18,202 nt of DNA from Scybalomonas sp905214925 (GCA_905214925.1 CAJMOB010000049.1:1-18202), one strand, 5' to 3'; shown: positions 7,111-15,573, counted from the stretch's first letter. Numbers and translations: made by a program. Notes: a model not told the origin generated them from the letters alone.

Positions 7111-7126
7111 GTTAGAGAGAACTAAC
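7111..7126. promoter_or_regulatory. Palindrome at the transcription start (candidate operator)
   Basis: GTTAG (7111-7115) and CTAAC (7122-7126) flank six bases and begin nine bases after the -10 box. A repressor bound here would block RNA polymerase. GTTAG/CTAAC half-sites recall DtxR/IdeR-type iron-repressor boxes, but the match is partial and the assignment is inference. Confidence 0.4.
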
Positions 7127-7132
7127 CAAGAC

Positions 7133-7196
7133 GTGTAAAAGTATAGACTTTACACTTTTTAGGAAAACTGTTAAAAGATAATGTGAAAGTATAGAA
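7133..7196 (+). repeat. Two direct repeats in the operon leader
   Basis: GTGTAAAAGTATAGAC (7133-7148) and ATGTGAAAGTATAGAA (7181-7196) agree at 13 of 16 positions with starts 48 bases apart. Paired direct repeats are typical AraC-family sites. The first copy also forms a weak stem with TTTACAC (7149-7155) followed by five T, a possible attenuator. Confidence 0.45.
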
Positions 7197-7215
7197 ACAC
7201 AAAAGGAGAAATGAT

Positions 7216-8193
7216 ATGAGAAAAAAATTATTTGCGCTATTAACAGTATCAGCCCTCGCTGTTGCAGCACTTGCAGGTTGTGGAAATAGCTCTTCAAAAG
7301 GAGAAGATAAAACAGGAGATCAGGCTGTAGAACAACAATCTTCTGAAACAGTGACAATTAAAGATGCAAAAGGAGAAGTTCAGATTCCAGCAAATCCACA
7401 GAGAATTGTCGATTTAAGTGGAAACAGTGATATTTTATCCGTTCTTGGATATTCTGTTGTTGGAACAGCAAACTCCGATGCATATGATTATACAAAATTC
7501 CCATCTTACTTAGAAGATGTATTAAAAGGAGCAAAAATCTTAGGTTATAGCATGCAAGATACAATGGATATCGAAGGTATCTTAGAATTAGATCCAGATT
7601 TAATTATTATTTCTAGTGTTCAAGAAAAAATGTACGATCAGTTAAAAGAAATCGCACCAACTGTTATGATTCAATTAGCTCAAACAGATTGGAAAGAAGA
7701 TGTGAGCTCTTTTGCAGAGTTAATGAACAAAACAGAAACAGCAGACACTTGGTTAAAAGAATATGAAGCAAAAGCAAAAGAAGTAGGAGAATCTATCCGT
7801 AAGACTTATGGAGAAGATACAACATACCTTGCTATGTTAGCAAGTGGTGGACAGCTTTATGTATTTGATGCAGCAGGAATTGGAAGCATCCTTTATGAAG
7901 ATATGGGACTTGAAAAACCTGAAAATATGCCAACACAGGAAAACATCAGCTTACCAGTTATTTCTTATGAAGGTCTTGCTGATATCGATGCTGATTATTT
8001 ATTTGTTGTTGGAACAGATTCTGATTTTGAAGCACTTCATCAAAATAGTGTTTATAAAAATATGAGAGCAGTAAAAGATGGTCATGTTGTAGAACTTCCA
8101 TCTAGCCCATACTTTAACATGGGATATAGCTGCATTGGACGTGAAATGTTTTTAGACGAAGTAGTATCACTTATGGAGAAAGTAAATGAATAA
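7216..8193 (+). CDS. Siderophore-type ABC transporter substrate-binding lipoprotein
   Basis: 325 residues with AAAAGGAG just upstream. The N-terminus has a charged start (MRKK), a hydrophobic stretch and the lipobox LAGC, so Cys22 is lipidated and the mature protein is tethered to the outer face of the membrane. The mature part has the two-lobed TroA/FepB fold: VTIKDAKGEVQIPANPQRIV near the start, LDPDLIIISS closing the first lobe, and ADIDADYLFVVGTDS in the second. Family knowledge: these proteins bind ferric siderophores, heme or cobalamin and hand them to FecCD permeases. The divergent AraC regulator favours a ferric siderophore, but the ligand is not proven. It overlaps the first permease gene by eight bases, indicating one transcript. 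Confidence 0.93.
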   Translation: MRKKLFALLTVSALAVAALAGCGNSSSKGEDKTGDQAVEQQSSETVTIKDAKGEVQIPANPQRIVDLSGNSDILSVLGYSVVGTANSDAYDYTKFPSYLEDVLKGAKILGYSMQDTMDIEGILELDPDLIIISSVQEKMYDQLKEIAPTVMIQLAQTDWKEDVSSFAELMNKTETADTWLKEYEAKAKEVGESIRKTYGEDTTYLAMLASGGQLYVFDAAGIGSILYEDMGLEKPENMPTQENISLPVISYEGLADIDADYLFVVGTDSDFEALHQNSVYKNMRAVKDGHVVELPSSPYFNMGYSCIGREMFLDEVVSLMEKVNE

Positions 8194-9169
8194 GAGAGTT
8201 GTCATTTTGACAATCGTTGGTTTACTTGGATTAATCATAGCCGTGCTTGCTTCCATTAGTATTGGAGCAAAGGACATTTCAATAGAAGAAATTTATAATG
8301 CGATTTTCCATTATGATGGTGGAATGAATCAGCAGTTAATAAGAGAAGTAAGGGCACCACGAATGTTGAGTGCCCTTCTTGTTGGTGGAATGTTAGCTCT
8401 AACAGGAGCTATGATGCAAGGTGTTATGAGAAACCCAGTTTCAGAACCATCGATTATGGGAGTAACACAAGGAGCTACGTTAGCGGTAGCCATTTCATCC
8501 ATTAGTCCTGTCATTGGCGGGATTTATGGAAATTTTTTTATGGGATTATTCGGTGCACTGATTAGTGGAGGCCTTATTTTGTTATTTAGTATGAAAAGTG
8601 CTTCGAATCAAAGTATTTCAAGAATTTTATTAGCGGGAACTGCCCTTAGCACCTTTTTCCTATCCCTTGCGTCAGTTATCGCTTTATTAGGAAATCGTTC
8701 ACAAGAGTTGGCTTTTTGGATTGCAGGAGGATTTCGTCAAGCAAACTGGTTGCAAGTTGGATTTTTAGCCATTGTAGGAGGAATTTTCACAATTCTTTCT
8801 CTTTGTATATCAGGCAAAATTAACTTAGTAAATCTAGGAGATGAAGTAGCCATTGGGCTTGGTGTATCACCAGAAAAAATAAAATTTTATACGATTTTAT
8901 TTTTAATTCCAATTTGTGGGCTCTGTGTTTCCGTAGCAGGAAATATTGGGTTTGTTGGACTTTTTATTCCCCATATTATCCGAAAAATAATTGGAAATGA
9001 TTATCGAAAATTAATGCCACTTTCTTTTCTTTGGGGAAGTGTCATTTTAGTTGTTGCTGATATATTGGCAAGAACGTTAATCGCACCTTATGAATTGCCA
9101 GTAGGACTTTTTACTGCTTGTATTGGTGTTCCAGTCTTTTTATTACTTGTAAGAAAGGAGAATCGATAA
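8186..9169 (+). CDS. FecCD-family ABC transporter permease, first
   Basis: 327 residues, very hydrophobic, with the usual pattern of about ten membrane helices. Family signatures are VRAPRMLSALLVGGMLALTG and NPVSEPSIMGVTQGA near residues 58-96. The cytoplasmic coupling region for the ATPase lies around GDEVAIGLGVSPEKI, followed by GNIGFVGLFIPHIIRKIIG. It forms one half of the membrane channel together with the next gene. Translation is coupled to the lipoprotein gene, whose last eight bases it overlaps, and its TAA is followed directly by the next ATG. Confidence 0.95.
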   Translation: MNKRVVILTIVGLLGLIIAVLASISIGAKDISIEEIYNAIFHYDGGMNQQLIREVRAPRMLSALLVGGMLALTGAMMQGVMRNPVSEPSIMGVTQGATLAVAISSISPVIGGIYGNFFMGLFGALISGGLILLFSMKSASNQSISRILLAGTALSTFFLSLASVIALLGNRSQELAFWIAGGFRQANWLQVGFLAIVGGIFTILSLCISGKINLVNLGDEVAIGLGVSPEKIKFYTILFLIPICGLCVSVAGNIGFVGLFIPHIIRKIIGNDYRKLMPLSFLWGSVILVVADILARTLIAPYELPVGLFTACIGVPVFLLLVRKENR

Positions 9170-10192
9170 ATGAAAAAAGCTTCATGGAAAACGAAAAAAA
9201 CGATCGGTATTTTTGTTTGTATTCTCCTTTTAGTGATAGCGTTTATTGTTGGATTAATGATTGGAAGCTATTCTATGACACCACTTGAAGTCATAGAGAC
9301 GTTATTTGGTAATGGAAATAAGATGCAAAATTTCACTATTTTCCAAATCCGACTTCCAAGAATCTGTCTTGCTATTGTGGTAGCCAGCGGATTAGGGGTA
9401 TCAGGAGGAATCTTACAAGGCATTACAAGAAATCCTTTAGCAGAGCCTGGGATGATTGGAATTAATGCAGGTTCTGCTTTAGCGGTTGTTCTTTTTATTT
9501 CTGCAAAGACGACAGAATATTATTCCGCTATTTCTACTTCAACAGCAGTTATTATGCCAATCATTGCTATGATTGGAGCCATGCTATCCGTAGCTCTTAT
9601 TTACTTATTTGCCTATAAAAAAGGAGTGACACCTGTGCGGTTTATTTTAACAGGTGTTGGAATTAATGCAGGAATTACAGCTATTATTTCTTTTTATCAA
9701 CTGAATATGTCAAAAGGAGATTATAACCAAGTGCTCACTTGGACAAATGGAAGTCTTTGGGGAAGTAACTGGACTTATATTGCTGTTACAGCGCCGCTCA
9801 TTTTTCTTTTGATTTTAGTTGTCTTATTCAAAAGCCGTACTCTTGACGTTATGGGGCTTGGAGATGAATTGGCAACAGGCCTTGGTGTATCCGTACAAAA
9901 AGAAATGATTCTATTTTTAGCGTTATCAGCCATATTAGCTGGACTTGCAACATCGGTTGCAGGTAATATTGCATTTTTAGGACTATTAGGGCCACAGATT
10001 GCAAAAAAAATCTTTGGTTCCAACCATCGGATTATGCTTTTAATGTCTGCTTGCATTAGTGGAATTATTTTAATTTTTGCAGATACAGTAGCGAGAAATT
10101 TATTTTCACCATTAGAAATACCAGTTGGTATTGTCGTATCCATTCTTGGTGTGCCATACTTTATTTACTTAATGATAAAAGATAAGGCATAG
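9170..10192 (+). CDS. FecCD-family ABC transporter permease, second
   Basis: 340 residues, with AAAGGAG nine bases before the ATG and no gap to the previous stop codon. It carries the same landmarks as its partner: IRLPRICLAIVVASGLGVSG, NPLAEPGMIGINAGSA, GDELATGLGV and GNIAFLGLLGPQIAKKIFG. The two permeases are diverged paralogues, so the channel is a heterodimer. About ten membrane helices are visible from the hydrophobic runs; a cytoplasmic lysine-rich N-terminus precedes the first helix. Confidence 0.95.
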   Translation: MKKASWKTKKTIGIFVCILLLVIAFIVGLMIGSYSMTPLEVIETLFGNGNKMQNFTIFQIRLPRICLAIVVASGLGVSGGILQGITRNPLAEPGMIGINAGSALAVVLFISAKTTEYYSAISTSTAVIMPIIAMIGAMLSVALIYLFAYKKGVTPVRFILTGVGINAGITAIISFYQLNMSKGDYNQVLTWTNGSLWGSNWTYIAVTAPLIFLLILVVLFKSRTLDVMGLGDELATGLGVSVQKEMILFLALSAILAGLATSVAGNIAFLGLLGPQIAKKIFGSNHRIMLLMSACISGIILIFADTVARNLFSPLEIPVGIVVSILGVPYFIYLMIKDKA

Positions 10193-10249
10193 AAAATAGA
10201 ATAGAAATGTAAAAAAAGAGCAGACAAGTGTAAGAAATAGGAGAAAAAA

Positions 10250-11044
10250 ATGAGTATTGAAATAAAGGATTTACAAGCGGGATATCAAGATACTATCATC
10301 ATTGAAAAAGCCGATCTTGTTATCCCAAAAGGAAAGATCACAATGATGATTGGACAAAATGGTTGTGGAAAATCAACGTTATTAAAGTCCTTATCAAGAA
10401 TTTTGCCGACAAAACGAGGTGAAATCTTATTAAATGGTGCTAATTTAAAGAAGATGGCGCAAAAAGAGATTGCAAAAAAGATGGCAATTCTCCCTCAAAG
10501 CCCTCTTGTTCCAGAAGGAATTTTAGTAAAAGACTTAGTTGCTTATGGACGTTTTCCGTATCAAAAACCGATGTCCAGTTTAACAAAAGAAGATCATGAA
10601 ATTATTGCATGGGCGATGGAAAAGACAGGAGTGCTTGCATTGCAAAATAAACGAGTGGAAGCGTTATCGGGAGGACAAAGACAACGTGTTTGGATTTCAC
10701 TTGCATTGGCACAAAAGACAGAAATTCTTGTATTAGATGAACCGACCACATATCTTGATATGGCCCATCAATTAGAAATATTAGAATTATTACAAAAATT
10801 AAATAAAGAAGAAGGAACTACAATAATTATGGTAATCCATGAACTCAATCATGCAGCAAAGTTTGCGGATCATATTATTGGTATGAAAAAAGGAAGTGTT
10901 CTATTTGAAGGAAGTCCAAAAGATGTGATTACAGTAGAAAATCTTCGAAATTTATATGAGATAGAAGCAACTTTAATGATGAACAAAGAAAAAGGCTATC
11001 CAATCTGTACGGATTATTCTTTGTTGAAAAAAATATCATCATAG
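10250..11044 (+). CDS. Siderophore-type ABC transporter ATPase (FecE/FepC-like)
   Basis: 264 residues preceded by TAGGAG. All motor motifs are intact: Walker A GQNGCGKST (35-43), Q-loop LPQSP with Gln83, signature LSGGQRQRV (139-147), Walker B ILVLDEPT (159-166) with Glu164, D-loop around TTYLD, and switch His197 in VIHELNHA. The region LVAYGRFPYQ and the short C-terminal domain are typical of ferric-siderophore and cobalamin importers. It powers the FecCD pair from the cytoplasmic face. It follows the second permease after 57 bases with no terminator in between. Confidence 0.96.
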   Translation: MSIEIKDLQAGYQDTIIIEKADLVIPKGKITMMIGQNGCGKSTLLKSLSRILPTKRGEILLNGANLKKMAQKEIAKKMAILPQSPLVPEGILVKDLVAYGRFPYQKPMSSLTKEDHEIIAWAMEKTGVLALQNKRVEALSGGQRQRVWISLALAQKTEILVLDEPTTYLDMAHQLEILELLQKLNKEEGTTIIMVIHELNHAAKFADHIIGMKKGSVLFEGSPKDVITVENLRNLYEIEATLMMNKEKGYPICTDYSLLKKISS

Positions 11045-11112
11045 ACCATATCGATTCGTGATAAAAAGTAAGGAAAGAAGGCGTTATAGAAGAAAGGTGT
11101 AATGAACGAAAA

Positions 11113-12372
11113 ATGAAATTAAAAAGAAATTTTAGACTAGTACTCATTGGACAGATTATTAGTTTATTCGGAAATGCAATTCAAAGGTTTTGTTTATCTC
11201 TTTATTTATTGGAATTGACAGGAAGTCCTGCCATTTATGGAAATATATTGGCACTTTCTATTTTACCATATATTTTCTGTGCTCCAATTGCAGGACAGTT
11301 TGCCGATCAATTGAGTAAAAAGAAAATTATGGTTTATTTGGACTTTTTATGTTTTATTCTTTTATTTAGTTATGGAGTTTACTTAAAAGGGGATGGAAGT
11401 TCTGTTATTGTAGCAGGAGCTGTTATGATATTATTATCGGTGGCAGCAACTCTTTATACACCAGCCGTTACCTCTTGTTTACCAGAGATTGTAGAGCCAG
11501 AACGATTAAAATTTGCCAATAGTTGTGTGAGCCAAGTAGGGGCATGGGCTAATATTTTAGGACCAGTAGTAGCTGGAATGCTCTATGGCTTATTTGGAAT
11601 TCGATGGATTGTTATTTTAAATGCGGTTAGTTTCTTGCTTTCTGCTATTATGGAATGTTTTCTTGTTATGCCATTTCAAAAAAAGGAAAAGCAGACTCCA
11701 ATTTCTTTAAAAAGTTCTTATTTGGAAATGGGAAAGACCGCTGTAGTTGTAAAAAAACAGTATATGGTTGTGTTTGGAATTATTTTATCCTATGCACTTT
11801 ATAATATTTGCATTGTTCCAGTGAATACGATTGTACTACCTTATGTCATGAACCTACTCTTTCAAGTGCCATCAGAAGTCTATGGAACGGTAGAAGGGAT
11901 TATTGTATTAGGCTCTTTATTCAGTGGAATTTTACTTGCGATAGCGACGAAATGGTTTCCATTTCAAAAAGTATATCTTTGGAATTATCCAATGAGCGTT
12001 GCTTTGCTTGGTATGACAGTGGCAGTTGTGTTCTTTTCGAAATCTATGATAGGTGTGGCTATCTTTGCCATTGGTGGAATGATTATTATGTTTTGCCTAG
12101 GAGTTGGGAATATTGTAACCCTTACTTATATTCAGGAAACGATTCCTTCTCATATGCTAGGAAAAGTGAGTGCATTATCAACGGCGGTAGCGACGGCAAC
12201 CGTTCCTATCGGGCAGATCCTTCTTGGAAATGTGTTGGAATGGAGCCATGTTAGTGTTGTTTTATTGATTAGTGCAGTTTTAAATGGTCTTGTATCTTTA
12301 TTTGTAAGATGGAACATATTACGGGATCAAAAAGTGGATAAAATAGTAAAAAATGTAATAGAATGTGAATAA
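11113..12372 (+). CDS. Major facilitator superfamily exporter (MFS_3/EntS-like)
   Basis: 419 residues with about twelve hydrophobic helices. The N-terminal run RNFRLVLIGQIISLFGNAIQ and the loop AGQFADQLSKKKIM between helices 2 and 3 mark the drug- and siderophore-export branch of the superfamily (EntS, MefA-like). It lies 68 bases after the ATPase with no terminator between them, and the operon terminator follows it, so it is probably part of the uptake operon. Family knowledge: EntS-type pumps export siderophores or toxic compounds. No siderophore synthesis genes are present, so it may expel the ligand after iron release, or an antibiotic. The only upstream purine-rich site, GAAAGGTG, is 13 bases from the ATG, suggesting modest translation. 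Confidence 0.88.
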   Translation: MKLKRNFRLVLIGQIISLFGNAIQRFCLSLYLLELTGSPAIYGNILALSILPYIFCAPIAGQFADQLSKKKIMVYLDFLCFILLFSYGVYLKGDGSSVIVAGAVMILLSVAATLYTPAVTSCLPEIVEPERLKFANSCVSQVGAWANILGPVVAGMLYGLFGIRWIVILNAVSFLLSAIMECFLVMPFQKKEKQTPISLKSSYLEMGKTAVVVKKQYMVVFGIILSYALYNICIVPVNTIVLPYVMNLLFQVPSEVYGTVEGIIVLGSLFSGILLAIATKWFPFQKVYLWNYPMSVALLGMTVAVVFFSKSMIGVAIFAIGGMIIMFCLGVGNIVTLTYIQETIPSHMLGKVSALSTAVATATVPIGQILLGNVLEWSHVSVVLLISAVLNGLVSLFVRWNILRDQKVDKIVKNVIECE

Positions 12373-12380
12373 AGAGATTA

Positions 12381-12430
12381 AAAAAAACGGTATTATAGAA
12401 TACGATGAGTGTTCATAATATCGTTTTTTT
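12381..12430 (+). terminator. Intrinsic terminator of the uptake operon
   Basis: A 16-bp stem pairs 12381-12396 (AAAAAAACGGTATTAT) with 12415-12430 (ATAATATCGTTTTTTT) with one G-U pair. The flanking A and T runs could let it work in both directions. Confidence 0.85.
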
Positions 12431-12462
12431 ATTGTTGTTAAGGTTACTATAGAACGTAAAAT

Positions 12463-12491
12463 TTGGATTTCTTTCCAGATTGTGCTATACT
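12463..12491 (+). promoter_or_regulatory. Sigma-A promoter of the dehydratase operon
   Basis: TTGGAT (12463-12468), a 17-base spacer and TATACT (12486-12491). The start would be near 12498, giving a leader of about 87 bases with an imperfect six-pair hairpin (TTACAC/GTGTGA) at its beginning. Confidence 0.75.
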
Positions 12492-12584
12492 ATTTTATAT
12501 TTTCTTACACGATATAAAAGAGAGTGTGAAGAAAGAAAAGAAGGGCAGAATTAGGATATAGGTATGGAAACGAAGTGAAAAAGG

Positions 12585-13871
12585 ATGGTGACGAAGTTGT
12601 CAGTTGTAGATAAGTATATTGACTATGTACGAAATGAGGCAATTGAAAATCCAGAGAATAGTTTTTCCAAAATGGTTCTTGGATTTAAAGCCAATAAATT
12701 GAAAACGAAACTTTTACCAAAGAGAAATATTTCAAAAGGGTATCAAAAGCTAGAATCCATGATGATGGCAATGGTGGCAGATTCTTTAGGAAATGAAAAA
12801 AGCTATGTATGGTCTAATATTTTTGCGCCATGTGAAATTATGGAATGTTTTGGATTAAATACACTTTCTATTGAATGTCTCTCTTGTTATTTAACAGGGT
12901 ATCATCTAGAAGATCATTTTATTGATTACGCACAAAATACGGGTATTGCTCCAACTCTTTGTTCTTATCATAAAACATTTGTAGGAGCTGTTGATAGTGG
13001 AGTGATTCCAAAACCTGTTTACGCAGTGACTACATCCCTTTCTTGTGATGGAAATTTAAATACCTTCCGATATTTAGAAAAGAAAAAGGGAGTTCCTTTT
13101 ACATTTTTAGATATTCCTTATGCATGTGATGAGGCGTCAATTGCTTATTTAGCAGAGCAGTTAAAAACTCTTACAAAAGAATTAGAAGTTCGTTTTCAAA
13201 AGAAATTTGATGTGGAAAAACTAAAAGAAACCATTCGAATTGAAAATGAAACGAGAAAAGAATTAATGCGATTTTTGGAATTGCAACAAAAACATTATTA
13301 TCCAGGAGAGCTGATTAGTCAGCTTTATTTAATGATGGGAACTCATTTAATGATGGGAAGACAAGAGTTTTTGGATCTCGTTCGTTTTATGATTAAAGAT
13401 ATTCAGACTTATCCTATTTTTGAAGGAAAGAGAATTCTTTGGGTTCATTTGTTGCCATTTTATCAAGAAAGTTTACGCCAGTATTTTAATAGTAGCGATA
13501 AGTATCAAGTAACAGCTAGTGATATTATTATTGATTTTAGAGGAGAACTTGATGAGAGCGATCCATTTAAAGCTCTTGCCAAAAAGATTTTAAATAATTT
13601 ATATAACGGTTCTTATTCTCATAAGGCGGATATGATCGGAACATTAGTGGATGAGTTAAAACCAGATGCTATTATCCATTTTTGTCACTGGGGTTGTAAA
13701 CAAGCCTCTGGCGGAAGTATTTTATTGAAAGAAAAGATGAAAGAAAAGAATATTCCTATGCTCATATTAGATGGAGACGGAATTGATAAGAGAAACAGCC
13801 ATGATGGTCAGATTAAAACAAGACTTGAGGCATTTTTAGAATTAATAGAATCAGAGGGAAAAACATGTTAG
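12585..13871 (+). CDS. 2-hydroxyacyl-CoA dehydratase family protein, first subunit (HgdB/FldB/YjiM-like)
   Basis: 428 residues of the 2-hydroxyacyl-CoA dehydratase/benzoyl-CoA reductase family. Visible landmarks are APCEIMECFG (82-90), the opening motif of this fold with Cys83; TLCSYHK with Cys126; SLSCDGNLNT with Cys154; and FCHWGC (366-371) near the C-terminus. Cys83, Cys126 and Cys367 or Cys371 are the likely ligands of an iron-sulfur cluster, matching the spacing of family members. Family knowledge: after ATP-driven one-electron activation these proteins dehydrate 2-hydroxyacyl-CoA through ketyl radicals; relatives with a double-cubane cluster reduce small molecules instead. The start is uncertain: AAGG directly abuts the ATG at 12585, while a TTG at 12597 has better spacing. 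It overlaps the next gene by seven bases. Confidence 0.88.
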   Translation: MVTKLSVVDKYIDYVRNEAIENPENSFSKMVLGFKANKLKTKLLPKRNISKGYQKLESMMMAMVADSLGNEKSYVWSNIFAPCEIMECFGLNTLSIECLSCYLTGYHLEDHFIDYAQNTGIAPTLCSYHKTFVGAVDSGVIPKPVYAVTTSLSCDGNLNTFRYLEKKKGVPFTFLDIPYACDEASIAYLAEQLKTLTKELEVRFQKKFDVEKLKETIRIENETRKELMRFLELQQKHYYPGELISQLYLMMGTHLMMGRQEFLDLVRFMIKDIQTYPIFEGKRILWVHLLPFYQESLRQYFNSSDKYQVTASDIIIDFRGELDESDPFKALAKKILNNLYNGSYSHKADMIGTLVDELKPDAIIHFCHWGCKQASGGSILLKEKMKEKNIPMLILDGDGIDKRNSHDGQIKTRLEAFLELIESEGKTC

Positions 13872-15535
13872 GTTATATTTGCAAATATGCTCCCATTGAA
13901 GTATTTGAGGCAATGGGTGTAGAAATGAAGAGAATGGAGCCTGAAGTTACAAATTTTAATCAGGCGGATATTTTAATGCATCCGAATATTTGTAGCTTTA
14001 CAAAAGGGTTATTAGAAGATGTATTTATGAATGAGTATGAAGGCATTGTATTGACAACTTGCTGTGATAGTATTCGCAGACTTTATGATGTATTAAAAGA
14101 AAAAATGCCAGATAAGTTCATTTATATGTTAGATACACCAAGAATTACAAAAGACGCAGGTGTTGTGCTTTATGAGCAGAGAATTCGAGATATGATTCGT
14201 GCTTATGAAGAGTTTTCAGGAAAGAAGTTCGATGAAAATAAATTAAGAGAGCTCATAAAGAAACGTCAAGAAGAACAGTCCATTGCTAGAAAAGAGGATG
14301 CTCTCAATATTGGGATTGTCGGTGCAAGAGCCAATGACAGCATTAAAAGAATTTTAGAGGAACGAAATGTTCATGTAACATTTGATGTCACTTGTACAGG
14401 ACTTGTAAGAAAATTGCTTCTAGACGAGGAAAATGTGTTGCGTGGATATGCAAGAGGATTGTTAAGCCAGTTCCCTTGTATGAGAATGGAAGAAGCTTCT
14501 AACCGTGATGAAATGTTAAAACAATATGCAGAAAGTGTTGATGGAATTATTTATCATACGGTACAATTTTGTGATAATTACTCCTATGAATATGCTTGGT
14601 TAAAAGATGTGATTACAAAACCAATGCTTTTATTAGAGACCGATTATACAAAACAAAGCTATGGACAGATTTTAACGAGAATCGAAGCATTTTTAGAGTC
14701 ATTAAATAAAGGAATGAAAAAAGTACCAAAAGTAGGAGGACAAGGAACAATGTACGTCATGGGTGTTGATAGCGGTTCTACATCAACCAATGCGGTTATT
14801 ATGGATCAAGATAGAAAGATAAAAGCATTTTCTGTTGTGAGAACAGGAGCAAAATCAGGAGAAAGTGCGGATAAAATTTTAAAAGAAGTATTAGAAAAAG
14901 CAGGATTAAAACGAGAGGATATTTCTTGGATTGTATCAACAGGATATGGTCGTGTTAGTATCCCTTATGCCGATGAAACAGTTACAGAAATTAGTTGTCA
15001 CGGAAGAGGGGCTCATTATTTTAATCCAAAGATCCGCACAATTTTGGATATTGGTGGACAAGATAGCAAAGGAATTAAGTTAAGCGATAAAGGGGAAGTC
15101 ATTGATTTTGTTATGAATGATAAATGTGCCGCTGGAACAGGTCGTTTTCTTGAAATGATAGCAAGAACATTAGAAGTGGATATTAGTGAACTTGGAACGA
15201 TTGCTTTACAATCGACAGAAGATATTGAGATTACAAGTATGTGTTCTGTGTTTGCAGAATCCGAAGTTATTTCTTTAATTGCCAATAATAAAGAAAAGAC
15301 AGATATTGCCAATGGAATTTGTCGTGCCATTGCCAATAAATCATTTTCTTTATTAAAGAGAGTTGGTATGGAAGGAGAATATATGATGACTGGTGGGGTT
15401 GCCAAAAACCCAGGAGTTGTTCGAGCGGTAGAAGAGAAAATTGGAGCAAAATTATATATTTGTCCAGAACCAGAAATTGTAGGAGCTACAGGGGCAGCCA
15501 TGTATGCTCTCGATCGTTTGCAACAACAAATGTAA
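13865..15535 (+). CDS. Fusion of dehydratase second subunit and ATP-dependent activator (HgdC/BadF type)
   Basis: 556 residues with two parts. Residues 1-285 form a compact dehydratase-family subunit beginning at once with APIEVFEAMG, with cysteines at 43 (NICSF), 66-67 (TTCCDSIRRLYD) and 236 (QFCDNYSYEY) as likely cluster ligands. Residues 296-556 are a complete activator of the acetate-kinase/Hsp70 fold: phosphate loops VDSGSTSTN and LDIGGQDSK, then Cys421 in NDKCAAGTGRF and Cys460 in SMCSVFAESE. These are 39 residues apart, the same spacing as Cys127 and Cys166 that hold the shared [4Fe-4S] cluster in the HgdC dimer. The activator hydrolyses ATP to push one electron into the dehydratase. 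A lysine- and glycine-rich linker (about 282-295) joins the parts. No CoA-transferase or acyl-CoA dehydrogenase is nearby, so the substrate is open. Confidence 0.9.
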   Translation: MLGYICKYAPIEVFEAMGVEMKRMEPEVTNFNQADILMHPNICSFTKGLLEDVFMNEYEGIVLTTCCDSIRRLYDVLKEKMPDKFIYMLDTPRITKDAGVVLYEQRIRDMIRAYEEFSGKKFDENKLRELIKKRQEEQSIARKEDALNIGIVGARANDSIKRILEERNVHVTFDVTCTGLVRKLLLDEENVLRGYARGLLSQFPCMRMEEASNRDEMLKQYAESVDGIIYHTVQFCDNYSYEYAWLKDVITKPMLLLETDYTKQSYGQILTRIEAFLESLNKGMKKVPKVGGQGTMYVMGVDSGSTSTNAVIMDQDRKIKAFSVVRTGAKSGESADKILKEVLEKAGLKREDISWIVSTGYGRVSIPYADETVTEISCHGRGAHYFNPKIRTILDIGGQDSKGIKLSDKGEVIDFVMNDKCAAGTGRFLEMIARTLEVDISELGTIALQSTEDIEITSMCSVFAESEVISLIANNKEKTDIANGICRAIANKSFSLLKRVGMEGEYMMTGGVAKNPGVVRAVEEKIGAKLYICPEPEIVGATGAAMYALDRLQQQM

Positions 15536-15539
15536 TAGA

Positions 15540-15573
15540 GAAAAGCACGCAAAGCGTGCTTTTCATCGTTTTT
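15540..15573 (+). terminator. Intrinsic terminator of the dehydratase operon
   Basis: A perfect 11-bp stem pairs GAAAAGCACGC (15540-15550) with GCGTGCTTTTC (15554-15564) around a loop of AAA, with a further T-run at 15569-15573. It begins five bases after the stop codon. Confidence 0.88.

Noticed and set aside
15016..15552. 178-codon minus-strand ORF opposite the activator domain
   Set aside because: It is the antisense of strongly conserved activator motifs and also crosses the terminator hairpin at 15540; no domain is visible.
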